Part shown: one piece after another, positions 1-10,225 of the stretch
Layout of the letters: every line of letters starts with the position of its first letter
Position numbering within the stretch: position 1 is the stretch's first letter
Origin: Mytilinidion resinicola
Lineage: Eukaryota; Ascomycota; Dothideomycetes; Mytilinidiales; Mytilinidiaceae
Assembly (NCBI RefSeq): GCF_010093595.1
Contig: NW_022985446.1
Coordinates: 248,001 to 312,000, forward strand
DNA: 64,000 bases
Direction: 5' to 3'
The notes under the pieces: generated by a model
The model's database searches: none
The model's input: the letters and a program-made list of their open reading frames with translations, nothing else
What the model was told of the DNA's origin: nothing
Made by a program: the position numbers and the translations under genes

Positions 1-572
1 AACGCTCCGCCTACGACGCGCAGTACCACGCCCGCCTCGCGCCCGCCACCGCGCGCCACACCCAGCACACCGGCAGCTTCTCCTCCGCGGGCTACGCAGG
101 CTCGCGCCCGCCCAGCGGCCTGAGCCGGCGACGCACGCAGTTCCGGGGCCCGCCGCCCTCGTTCTACAGAGCGGGCGGGTATGGCGCGCACGGCTCCAAG
201 CGAACCACAGGACACGCCCACTCGCACGCTCATGAACCCTCAGGACAGCCGGACGCAGACGCGTCGACGAGCACGGCGGGCGGGTTTTCGCCCGGGCAGC
301 AGCACCACGGTGCCGCGGTGCCGCACTTCGACCACCGCGGGCACCGGCGCACGCACGAGGGCGTGTCGCAGCATTTTGCGCGCAAGGCGGAGCGCGCGGG
401 GGCGCATTTCGCCGAGGACCTGGCGGGGAGCAGCGGGAGCATGCTGTTTAACTTTGTGGCGGTGGGGAGTGCGGTCGTGGTGATTATGCTGAGCGCGGTG
501 TGGTTTCGGCGGGATGGTGGGGAGGCGGGGAGGAGGGCGAAGGGGAGGGGGAAGGAGAAGGAGGGGGGTTGA
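1..572 (+). CDS. J-domain (DnaJ/Hsp40) protein, 3' end, C-terminal membrane anchor
   Basis: Partial: the gene enters from the left edge in the frame whose codons begin at base 3 and stops at 570-572. The first residues read RSAYD, which matches the end of a J domain (helix IV, 'R..YD'). A His/Gly/Ser-rich low-complexity linker follows, then a basic helix (HEGVSQHFARKAERAG), one hydrophobic segment of about 17 residues (FNFVAVGSAVVVIMLSA) and a short basic tail ending KEKEGG. J proteins stimulate Hsp70 ATPase; a C-terminal anchor with a basic tail would place this one on an internal membrane, possibly mitochondrial. The HPD motif lies outside the window, so the J-domain call rests on the end of the domain and the architecture. 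GC content is very high compared with the flanks. Confidence 0.55.
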   Translation, partial: RSAYDAQYHARLAPATARHTQHTGSFSSAGYAGSRPPSGLSRRRTQFRGPPPSFYRAGGYGAHGSKRTTGHAHSHAHEPSGQPDADASTSTAGGFSPGQQHHGAAVPHFDHRGHRRTHEGVSQHFARKAERAGAHFAEDLAGSSGSMLFNFVAVGSAVVVIMLSAVWFRRDGGEAGRRAKGRGKEKEGG

Positions 573-937
573 GCTGAGGGTGGCGAAACTATGCTTGTCT
601 AGTAACTGCGAATCGTGGCTGGATTGGGTGCATATGGAAGGAAGGGAGGGAGCTGTATATATGGGTATAGAGGATATACTGCCGGCGTCATACGGAGGCA
701 TATATTGATATCAAGAAGTGGCTTTTGAACAGGTTCACGATGTTTGATATGTGGGACTGGAAAGGCGCTTGCATACAGATTCTAAGCCGACTGTTGATAC
801 ATGCCAAAACACACCCACAAAAGCATGGCCAAAAAAACGTCACAGAAGCAACATGTTTTCAATCCCAATTCATGCCAACTGAACTCATTCATCTCCCCTC
901 TCCATGTCTATCGCTAAATATACAGAGTATAAGACGC
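573..937. other. convergent 3' intergenic region
   Basis: Lies between the stop of the J-domain gene and the stop of the porin gene on the other strand. It holds the two 3' ends only; I see no gene or repeat. Confidence 0.5.
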
Positions 938-2275
938 TTAACCCTCGAAGGTGAAGCTGGTGCCGAACTTGTGGCCAGCCTCGTTGAATTTTTGGGTATC
1001 AAAGGAGCCGCCGATGCCGAAGGTCAGGCCAGAGTTAACCTTGGTGTTGTAGGCGAGGGAGGCGATGCCGCGGTCGTTGATCTTGGCCTGTAGTAGATGG
1101 GGTTAGCGAAGCTCGCAATTGCGGAAGACCACTACTCAGTAGACTACTAGCTGTTGTGATTTGGACGTACCTTAGCGAAGGAGAGAGGATCGATCTTGTA
1201 CTTGCTGGCAAGCTCAATTCCGACGGCGGTGCCAGTCTTGGCGTCGTAGGTGGCCTTGGTACCGGCTTCGACAGACTTGTTGACCTTGTGGTAGTACGAG
1301 GCGGCGAAGATGTTGAAGTTGTTCGTGGCAGTAACCGCAGCAGTGTATGTCGGGGTACTGTAACCAACGGCGGCGGAGTACTTGGTGACAGCAGCCTTCT
1401 GGACATCGTATGCGACCTCGCCACCGACGAGGAAACCCTCATGGCCAACAACAATATCCGCGAGAGCGGTAATCTTACCAGACGGCTGGTAGTCGAGGAA
1501 CGCCCGGCTGTGGAACTGCTGTTGCTTGAAGTAGATGTTCAACTTCTGGCCCTTGTTCCCGGAGGCGGGGCTGAAGTTGTTGAGGACCTCAACCTTCAAG
1601 TCCTTGGCGAATGAGTCTGCGAGCTCGACCTTGGTGTTCAGGACGTTGGCCGTGTTCCACGATTGGATAATGCTGATGCCTGCGCCATTGCGCGTCAGTC
1701 GACCATGTAAACCAACAAATCGCCCACTGGGCGATTGTGTGTGTTGAAACAACGAGAGATGTGCGGTTCGCGAAGAATACACGGGTATCGATAAGGCGGA
1801 ATGAGAGTGAAAGTATGTACCGTTCTGGATGCCTTTCTTGGCTTCGAGCTGTAACAACGCGTTAGACCTAGGACTGGCATTGGCGATGGGCAATTGGGAG
1901 AAGCAGCTTACAGATGAAGAAATAGGACCATCGTGCGCCGAGGTGCCCTTGGCGGTGAAGTTGACACCATCCGGGGTCTTCAGCTTGACCTCGAGAGCGG
2001 CTGCGAAAAAAGTCAGTAGAGGGTCTGCGCGGCTCAATTGGGCGACACGTACCGGCAGCAACGTGGTAGAAGTCCTTGTTGATGAGCTAGAGCGACGGCC
2101 ATCCGCGGTCAGTATGTCATCGAAGTCCTCGAGGTTCAGGGCTACGTACGTCGTTGGAGGGCTTCGCAATGTCGGAGAAGGCCGGGATAGACATCTTGGG
2201 CGCGCTGAGTTTGGGCGTGGGGAAGGCCTTTGTGTCTGAGGTCTTAGATACGTCGGAGAAGTCTGGAGCGGCCAT
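938..2275 (-). CDS. mitochondrial outer-membrane porin (VDAC)
   Basis: Voltage-dependent anion channel, a 19-strand beta-barrel for metabolite exchange across the mitochondrial outer membrane. Six exons read in order: N-terminal helix (MSIPAFSDIAKPSND), LINKDFYHVAA, a VKLKTPDGVNFTAKG strand, the SWNTANVLNTKVELAD block, then GHEGFLVGGEVAYDVQKAAVTKYSAAVGY, the SYYHKVN block and KINDRG, ending GTSFTFEG before TAA at 938-940. The last intron lies at about 1090-1170. The eukaryotic porin signature (YHKVN.....G..A.Y....G) is present. Introns are short with GT-AG ends. The reading frame is open from ATG 2275, giving 27 residues ahead of the usual porin start; the conventional start would be the in-frame ATG at 2194. 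The extra stretch (MAAPDFSDVSK) resembles the canonical helix (MSIPAFSDIAK), suggesting duplication of the N-terminal helix. The family is certain; the start is not. Confidence 0.93.
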
Positions 2276-3835
2276 GGCGATGGACTTACAGGACGCACGG
2301 AAAGTATGTATGGGCGGGGTGCTGGGGCGGTGATGGAGCAAATTACAAACAGTGGAAGAGATTGGTGTTTTGCGTTGGACGTCGTAGCTCCGGGAAAGCA
2401 CTCGCGGGAACCTCCGATCTATCCCTTCGCCCAAACCTTTAACACTGACACCGCACCCATTGACCGCATCCACGTGGGCCATCTCCCAGCCGAACTCCCC
2501 CACACCGCCTCAATGCGATGCTATTACGCTTGACAATTCGCGTGGCGTTCTGGTTGACGGGGCTCAACGCAGCATTTCCACAGGACGAATAAAGCTAATC
2601 TGAAATGCGGAATATGCCAATTCCCAACGGACTGAGTCGAAGCTTGAAGAGCTTGTCTTCTGCAAGGAGCTCTGTGTAGGTTCTATGCTGATCACAGCCA
2701 AGGGGTTTCTGCCTTCATGAGTAGATCACTCTTCCTTTCTGGTGTCCAGTTTCTTGCTATTGTCATAGTTGCCTCCACATTTCGACGCGCTCTCCAAAAT
2801 CCAAGCGAGATCGAGAACATCCTTCTGCGTTATTGATGAACACGAGGGGCCATGGACAGTGGCATTTGGGAACGCGTTCGTCAAGGTCTGAACTCAGAAC
2901 TCATTGGGAAGATATCTGCACATTCCTAAAGAGGCATGGGCACAGGCACAAAGAGTCGAAGAGTGACGAATGAATGTGACTTTCATATTGCCCACCTCTC
3001 GTGCTGCTGCCACGTGAGTGATCTTGCAGATGAAACCTACAAGCCTTCCCTTGTCTTCTAGCTCCCCTTGTCCCGTCAAGTTTGATCAATTGGATAAGCC
3101 TTCCATCCCGACACCACTGCACCGTTTTGAGCAAGGGCTTTCATTGGCCACTCCAGCATCATGCTGTCTGCACCGTGGCTAGCATGCTGCATGGCTTTCA
3201 GCTTCCCCGCACTGGCATTGGCTCCTGAGTGTCATTGCTTTATCGCTGCCCGTCAAGCCTTAGACGGTCTTCGAAGAGATTGAGAAGACATAACAGGAAG
3301 TAATGGGTTCCAGCGGCAACGGCGTGTCATCTCGAGCTCTCTTCTTGGATGGTCAAGATTAGAGCCGTATTGATTTCGCCATCAGCTGTAGACAGGCATC
3401 ATTTGAACGGAGTAGCGAAGCTTGTGCCCTGCCCTGTTCTCATCCCACCTCTTCTTCGAGGGGCAGTGGACGGTTTAGACTGGCATGTAAATCTCTATCT
3501 ATCCGTTGCGAGACCCTGGGGGTCGATTGAAATAGGTGGCTATGCCAAAAGCGGCTAGCAGATTGGAGCTTTGACCACCCAGCGCCCGCCAAATCTTCAA
3601 GAGGACCGACGTCAACACCTCACTTTGAACTTCGACAACGTGCGCCAAACCTCAACACCAACGCTCGCTCGTCGCCCGTTCGCCCGTCGCCGTGCCCGCC
3701 AACACTAACTGCGCTTTGATTGTTAGATTAGAGGCGCAATCAGTCTGACAGTCCACAACAGTTCCATGGAGGCCCGTGGGCTGCTGTGCTTATCGCGAAC
3801 TGCTTGAGGACTTTCGAGTCTTCGAGCCGCAAGCG
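2276..3835. other. intergenic region between divergent porin and carrier genes
   Basis: About 1.56 kb between two genes transcribed away from each other. It must contain both promoters. Only short unsupported reading frames occur. Pyrimidine-rich sequence at about 3600-3700 is compatible with the carrier gene's 5' leader. I see no further gene. Confidence 0.4.
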
Positions 3836-5280
3836 ATGGCCAGCATGCCGGACGGTAGTAACGGCAACCGCAATCCCGCCCTGCGAACGTATTTTTCCTG
3901 GAATATCGAGGACGCCAAATGGTGGACGAAGCACTATCGGACGGAAATAGCGGCAAGCACTGCCAGCATGCTCGCGACTGGGGTCACTGTATGTCAAGCT
4001 GTCCACATACGAGCTCTCCAATCCTTTCAGAAATACTGACTTCCCATCAGTACCCCTTGGATTCTACTAAAACTCGCATGCAAGTGTACGTACACTTTTC
4101 CATCGCTCGGACTTGGAAGAGCGCTGACCTTGATACAGCTCTACATACAACTCCGTCCGCGATTGCATACGCAAGACATATCAAAAAGAGGGGCTTAGTG
4201 GTTTTTGGCGTGGTCAGTTGAACCTCTCCAACCCCACTCCTGAATGCTCGCTCACAATCTGAACAGGCGCCTTTGCCCCTCTGGTTAGCATTACCGTTGT
4301 CCGAACCGTCTCCTTCTCGGTCTATCAGCGATCCAAGTACTTGTACGATGGCTGGATGCACCGATCGGTCGGTGTATCTCCGCTTATGATTGCCAATACC
4401 AAGGGCGCGACCCCGAATCTTGCTACGGTGATATGCTTCGGAGCTGCGGGAGCGACAGCTGGGGTGGCTATTACTGCTATTGCCTGTGAGCAACCTGAAA
4501 ATCTTGGACACAACGAAGGAAGATGCTGACAGACCATACAGGTCCATTTGAGTTGATAAAGCTTAGCGCACAAACCGCGATCATCAACGCTAATAAGAAG
4601 AGTTCCTCCAGCCTCGACGAACCTCTACGAGGCAGTTATCAGGGCCTGGGGACTTTCAGGACCGCGCGGAAGTTGGTCCATGATAGAGGGTTTAAGGGCC
4701 TTTATTCTGGTTTCCATTTGCACTTGTGTAAGCAGACTCTCCGACATCGCCCCCAAAACAAAGTTAACGATGGACTAGTGAGAGATTCTATTGGAACTGG
4801 CGTCTATTTCATGGCTTATGAGAGTGCGAAACAGTTCCTGGCCAATGCTCGTGGCAACTCGCCCACCACGCCTACGGCTGTTGTGATTGCGGGTGGTCTT
4901 TGTGGTCTCGTCAGCTGGGCTGTCGTAAGTTAGAGCTTTTGCTTTCTTTCTCCATAAGCTGACTAATGATTGCAGATATACCCAATTGATACGACCAAGA
5001 GCCAGTATCAGCGGAATTGCTTGACGTCGCATAAAGACCGGACTGTCGTGCCGAAAATTCAGTACGGTAGAATGAGCATGTATCAAGGTTAGTCGATCCT
5101 CAAGTTAGCCCTATTTACAACCATAATTTGTACGCTAACCCCCTGATAGGTCTCACCGTCTCAATGACCCGCTCCTGCATCCTGAACGCAATCTTCTTCT
5201 CGCTTTTCGAGTACACGAAGAAGGGCATCAACCGTCTGGAGGTCAACGAGGAGCTGCTTAGCCGCCGTCCTTCTAAATGA
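3836..5280 (+). CDS. mitochondrial carrier family (SLC25) transporter
   Basis: Six-transmembrane solute carrier of the mitochondrial inner membrane. The three signature P-x-[DE]-x-x-K motifs appear in order: YPLDSTKTRMQ, PFELIKLSAQT and YPIDTTKSQYQ, each ending the first helix of one repeat. Between them are typical matrix-helix sequences (GLSGFWRG, GFKGLYSG). ATG 3836 begins MASMPDG; no plausible upstream ATG is in frame. At least six exons are separated by 50-75 bp introns (for example donor after ATGVT, acceptor before YPLD). The stop TGA is at 5278-5280. The substrate cannot be told from sequence alone; the overall pattern is nearer to the carnitine/amino-acid-type carriers than to the ADP/ATP carrier. 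Confidence 0.85.
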
Positions 5281-5849
5281 GCGAGAAATTTCCCTAGTCC
5301 TCTGCGGTTTATGAACGGGCGTTTTTCTTGAAGCTTTTTGCATACGGGACTCTTTTTTGGAATCGATCCCTTTTTGGGAACGATCCTTGCATCGAGACCT
5401 CGTCATATTGGGGAGCTTTGTATCATACAGACAGCTGGCTAGCTGCACTGGGGCATGGGGGATTGATCATATGGCGACTGGGCCGCCGAATAGGGATACT
5501 GGGATTATCCGGTAGATTGATTAAACCAATCGATACGTTCCCGGTTATTGAGCGGATATGCATGTGTAAGAACTTGAGTGCGCGTCCTTGCCGCTGGTTG
5601 TGGTGTCTCACGGTGGGTTTAGACTCTCGGATGGGATGTTCATTCTGTGATTTTGAACAATCTTGAAACTCGCGGAGCTCCCTCAGGCGGCAACAGCCTG
5701 ATGTACACAGATAGTGAACTGCACCGCTCCGCCATGGCGCGCAACCGAGTTGCGCAGTATATCTCACTTCGACCCCGTTTAGCACATGAAAACCAGTCCC
5801 CTACCATCCTCCCCCCAAAACCCTCCATTCCCACCCTCCCCCCCTTCCT
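5281..5849. other. convergent 3' intergenic region
   Basis: Separates the 3' ends of the carrier gene and the WW-domain gene. No supported gene; small reading frames have no recognisable features. Confidence 0.4.
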
Positions 5850-7237
5850 TTACCCAAACACCCTCCGATGATTATCCAGCTTGGTCGTCTGCGCCTCCAT
5901 GACCTGCGCGGCCGTCTGCACCGTATCCATGCGATGCAGCTCGGGCCGCTGCTGGTCCGTCTGCTCGTCGGGGTGCTTATCCACGAATAAGTCGATGATC
6001 TTGCCCTTGCCGGTCGCCCGCTGGTAGACGGCGAAGCTGGTGGCAAACTCCTTGTGCGCGCCGACTTGGATGGCGTCGAGCAGCGCGACGGCGAAGTTCT
6101 GGCAGTTGTTGCTGATGATGTTGTAGGCCGGGCGCACGGCGCGCATGTTGTGGATGACCATTTCGCCTGTGGGGGGTGGTTAGGGTGGGGCGTGGGGAAG
6201 GGGGAGGGGGGAGGGGGGAGGGAAGGGGGGACAAACCGGCTTGGCGCAGGGCTTCGTCGTTGAAGCGCGTCTTGCCGACGGAGAAGGTGTGCCACTCAGC
6301 GCGGTTTATTTTCTCGTTGATGTAGATGACGTCGAGGTGTTCGTCCTGCCGCCAACAACCACTGTTTGCTTAGTCCAGTCCACTTCCCAATCCGTACTGC
6401 TTGGAGAAATCGAGAAAAGTGGAACAGGGGAAGACAAAAACATCTCACCATCCAAAGCTCATGCGCATACTCGTCCACCAACACCGCCCAGTGCTGCGTT
6501 GGGTCTGGGTACTTGTTGATCTTCTCCGTGATCTTCTTGCCCAAGCCGGTCTTCTCGGCGAACCACTTGCCGCCGAAGCCGCCGACGGGGTGCCAGCCGA
6601 TCTCGACGAGGCGGGGTTCTTCGTCGATGGAGGCGTCGCCGGGGGGGATGGCGTTGGGGCGGTGGCCGAGGCCGAGGGAGTGCTCGAGGACCAGCTTGCT
6701 TTTGACGAGGCCGGTGTTCAGGCTTTCTTTTCTGGGGGAGGTGTGTGAGAGAGAGAAAGAAATGAAGGAGGAGAGAGCGGAGATTTTGAGACTTTTAGGA
6801 GATATATGAGATGTGATTTCTGAAATTGAAGAGGTGGCTCACAGGAATACACCCATCTTGCTACTAGCTGACTGTGGCCCTGGATCGGGGGTTTCAGTTT
6901 GTGGGACTTGCGGTCCTGTAAGTTGAACCTCTTGCGGGCTTGCCTCTGGCGCATTGGGATCGAAGCCTCTCTGGCCCTCGTAGTATGGCGCAGGAACTGG
7001 AGGCGGGGGATAAGCGCCGTATGTCTGCGGCGGCGGCGGCCCTGGTGGTGGTGCGAACATAGGGGGTTCCCATTGTGTAAGGCCTGTGGCTGTCTGAACG
7101 AAGAACCAGCGTTGGCTGCTCTGGTCGAATTGGGCGATCCATCCGGGAGGGAGCGGAGGCGTGTTAATTGTTTGAACGGGAGAAGGCGCTTGGACGGGAG
7201 TAGGGGGACCGGATGCTGAGTGGTTGAAATGATACAT
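5850..7237 (-). CDS. WW-domain protein with a possible permuted papain-like (LRAT/PPPDE-type) domain
   Basis: Starts at ATG 7237 (MYHFNHSASG). Residues about 29-60 form a WW domain (LPPGWIAQFDQSSQRWFFVQ...TQWEPP) with both signature tryptophans and the terminal Pro; WW domains bind Pro-rich ligands. A Pro/Gly-rich linker follows, then after an intron at about 6730-6840 a second domain containing HWAVLVDEYAHEL and, further on, SNNCQNFAVALLDAI. A His-containing strand preceding an NCxxF helix is the order expected of permuted NlpC/P60-like folds such as LRAT or PPPDE, where His and Cys form the active site. Three introns were placed by GT-AG signals. The stop is at 5850-5852. Function is unknown; deubiquitinase-like or acyltransferase-like activity is possible. 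The WW assignment is strong, the second domain is inferred. Confidence 0.7.
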
Positions 7238-7509
7238 GCTGAGGCTTGGTGTTGCGTGCTTGTATATGTGCTATAAGGAGGGGTAGAGCAGGATAAGGGT
7301 TGCGGACTACAGTGCAGTGAAACCTAGCTGGTGACCGTCCTGGCTAGCAAATCGCTAGCAGTAATGACTACTTCCAGCACAGCGAGTCTCAAGGAGGACC
7401 GAATGGGGCTCTTGGAGAACGTCTTGATGCTGGGAAAGCTGACCATAGCACGTGACCGGCGACAGATTGGGCAAAAGGATGGCTTGCTTACTAACCTACA
7501 GACATTCTA

Positions 7510-7947
7510 ACGTAGTCGGCAAGCTAGTGGGCCATGCAAGCTAGTGGGCCACCCAATTATTGGTGCGATTTAGACCTTTTAGCACCCCAGCAATCTCAAC
7601 AATCACAGAATATTCCAGGTTATGACTTAGGATAATGATATCCGTGGTTATTTTAATATCATCTGTTAATTTTTTAGATCTCTTGATAGCCCTGTTTAGC
7701 CGCAGTAAAATGTTGCCTAGTTTTGGCCCCCAAAATCAAGTAATACCTACAATATAATAGGATTACGCTGCCATACTGCTCCAAACATTCTTTTAGCTAT
7801 TAAAATGAGCTAGATAGTATATGCAATCTTAAAGCTATACTTTATATCTCGTGGTTGTTGAGATTGCTGGGGTGCTAAAAGGTCTAAATCGCACCAAAAA
7901 TTGGGTGGCCCACTAGCTTGCATGGCCCACTAGCTTGCCGACTACGT
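7510..7947. mobile_element. 438-bp MITE with about 90-bp terminal inverted repeats
   Basis: The left end (7510 onward, beginning ACGTAGTCGGCAAGCTAGTG) is matched by the reverse complement of the right end (to 7947) over about 90 bp with almost no mismatches. The element is flanked by TA on both sides (7508-7509 and 7948-7949), the target duplication of Tc1/mariner/pogo elements. Each inverted repeat contains a direct repeat of the 12-mer AAGCTAGTGGGC, a likely transposase-binding repeat. The interior is AT-rich and has no coding capacity, so the element is non-autonomous. Near-identity of the ends suggests recent insertion. Confidence 0.9.
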
Positions 7948-9475
7948 TAGTTAGTTACAACTCGCATTCTATTATTTCCATAGCAGCATCTGATCATTCC
8001 GAGATTAGGAGAGTTTCCTCACAGTACTGTGAAGCTTCTCCGCCAAAACCTCAGATTATACATTTGAGTCATGCAAAAGTTTCAAAACACCTCTGGGCAT
8101 TACACACTCGGACCCCGAAGCGTCTAATCTGCCCCCCACCATCCGTCGATCTGATATCCACAGCGGTGAGAGCGTCCACGAATCGGGTCGCTGCTGACAC
8201 GCCGCTATCGCCTCGCGCACCGATTGGCGTCGTCCTTCTCCAGACACAACCTCGACGACAGTTCATCAAAAGTCTCGAATCCGCGTCAATTACCCCCAAC
8301 AGCACCGCACAGCATCAGAGACCACGCTCTAGACGCTCGCGTGATCAGATTCCCGACCTCAACATGTCCATGGCTCTTATCACCACCACCACCCATGCTT
8401 CTGGAACGGTCCACCACCAGACCGCCTCGAGGGAAGGGCAGCCAATTGAAGCACCTCCCCACCCTCCGCTAAGAGGCTACCGAGTCCCTGCATTTGCGAC
8501 GACTTAGCTCTAACGACGCCGATCCAGGGTCCCGGGGGACTTCCTCAGGGCCACGAGCTCCGTTGCTCGGAAGAAATCGCCAGCGATAGAGAGTACCACG
8601 GTATCAGCTACATCGCGTGCTTATCCATGACCCCCGGGATGACTCGCAACTGGCGTAGACTTGATTCCAGAAGTTCCTCAAGCGGTGGAGGAAAGCTGAA
8701 TTGAAACTCTGCATCTGTTAGGAGCAGCTGCACGCGAGGTGCATTGAGGCTGCTCGCTACTGTACTCCGTATGTAGGTGCTGGAGTGCATAGCTCTAGCC
8801 ACGCCGCGGTATGCAATGCAAGTATGGGAAGAGCGCGCTCTCATCGGTAAGGCGGGCGTCCTCGGGACCGCCTCACTCCAATGGCACCACGTTCCCGCCA
8901 TGTATAGGTACCAGTACATGCACGCTCACCTTATCGCCCGCAGCCGGCGCTCCGGGGCGAGCATCGGAGAAGCACCCCCCTCCCCATGCACACACACTTG
9001 CATGGCAGCTGAAGATTGGCGGCAGGTCCGGGGTTGGCTGGCTGACTGCCCACCGACTCTGCGTATAAGAACTGCCTTTGTCCCCGGGGCTTCGGAGAGG
9101 GTGGTTCGGAATTCTTTATTTCCTTTACCGAGAACAGAGAAACAAAGGCAGTTTTCGATAAGGCAGAGTTCCAGAACACGCGTGGAAGCGAGAGAGAAAT
9201 ATACGAGGTCGATCTTTTGAAGCTGTCTCGCGATCGCGTATACGTTTGCGTGAGTCTTTTCGGCGCGAATTCTTTTTCAGCGCGTGAGCATTTCTTGGAG
9301 TCGAGGTGAGTGATTTAGTTAGAGGCGACCATGTTGCCTCTTCTGCCTTCTTGCTTGTACACCACAGCCTTCAGCTCGAGACACCGTGCAGTATGACCGG
9401 AATGATCCATCCTCCCGATTTTCCTCAGCATATATCCCGCGCACCCCGCTAACTTCTTCACCTAAACAGCCATCA

Positions 9476-9476
<1 letters not shown>
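7948..9476. other. intergenic region without a supported gene
   Basis: Open frames here (for example 7935-8507) begin inside the transposon or lack any recognisable domain. The 3' portion (about 9240-9476) contains a GTGAGT donor-like sequence and an ACAG acceptor-like sequence just before the poly-C tract, so part of it may be the 5' leader of the small Cys-rich gene. Confidence 0.35.

Positions 9477-9542
<66 letters not shown>
9477..9542. repeat. 66-nt uninterrupted poly-C tract
   Basis: Sixty-six consecutive C residues, ending 32 nt before the ATG at 9575. The G-rich complement could form G-quadruplexes and the C strand an i-motif. Homopolymers of this length are easily mis-sized in sequencing, so the exact length is uncertain. 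Confidence 0.95.
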
Positions 9543-9544
<2 letters not shown>

Positions 9545-9574
9545 CCCCCAAAAAGGCTATATACACCGCGCAAC

Positions 9575-9799
9575 ATGTGCTCCTACACCTACTCCTGGTA
9601 CTACTGCAACCACGACTACTACATCTGGGCCAACAGCGTCGAGGTCTGCCCCAACCGCCTGCTGAGCGGCTACTCGTACGACTGCTGGAGCATCGACATG
9701 TGCAAGAACAGCAAGGTCACCTGCGGCGGCTTCTCGAACTACTACTGCTCCGACTGCTCTGAGGATGTTAGTCTTGAGTTCGAGCTGGATGAGATGTAG
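9575..9799 (+). CDS. small cysteine-rich protein (74 aa)
   Basis: ATG 9575 gives a 74-residue protein with eight cysteines (positions 2, 11, 25, 37, 43, 50, 58, 61) and many Tyr/Trp residues, starting MCSYTYSWYYCNHDYY and ending in an acidic tail (LEFELDEM). There is no signal peptide, so despite the Cys content it is not an obvious secreted effector; a paired-Cys zinc-binding cytosolic protein is as likely. Fungi have many short proteins starting with a Y-x-C-x-H pattern of this kind, function unknown. Codon third positions are strongly C-biased, which supports real coding. Frame is open upstream through the poly-C tract, but no ATG upstream looks better. Confidence 0.6.
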   Translation: MCSYTYSWYYCNHDYYIWANSVEVCPNRLLSGYSYDCWSIDMCKNSKVTCGGFSNYYCSDCSEDVSLEFELDEM

Positions 9800-10225
9800 A
9801 TTGTGTAGGCTCGCTTGCAGAATAGTAAGTGCCCCCTAATTGGAATTTGCGTTAAGAATGCTGTGCTAGGAGTGTGCTAATGGGTTGGCTAGGGGTAGAC
9901 CCTTTTTCTCGAGTCGCTCGCCGGAGTTTATGGGGTTTACGATGCACCTACGATGCGATACGATACGATACGAACTCGAAGCATCTTGTGACACGCGCGC
10001 GACGTATGATACCACTCCATTCTCGCAAATCATGTTATTGGCAGCATTTTCTGGCGCTGGGCTTTTTCTTAGCGTTATAGCGTATGGGACATATCGGCGT
10101 TATCTCTGGCGTCCGTTTCTGCATTTGCACCAAGACTGGTATCTGGAACTTGAATTTGGGATATTTAGACTGGCATTTGCAGCGCTGCGTTGAATATATA
10201 TACGTTTTTTATCAATGGTCATGCT
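9800..10225. other. convergent 3' intergenic region
   Basis: Sits between the small Cys-rich gene and the 3' end of the thioesterase gene. It contains a short GATACGATAC-type repetition near 9958-9971 and nothing else that I can support. Confidence 0.35.

Noticed and set aside
7935..8507. 190-codon plus-strand open frame
   Set aside because: It begins inside the MITE's inverted repeat, lacks a domain, and its composition is not coding-like.
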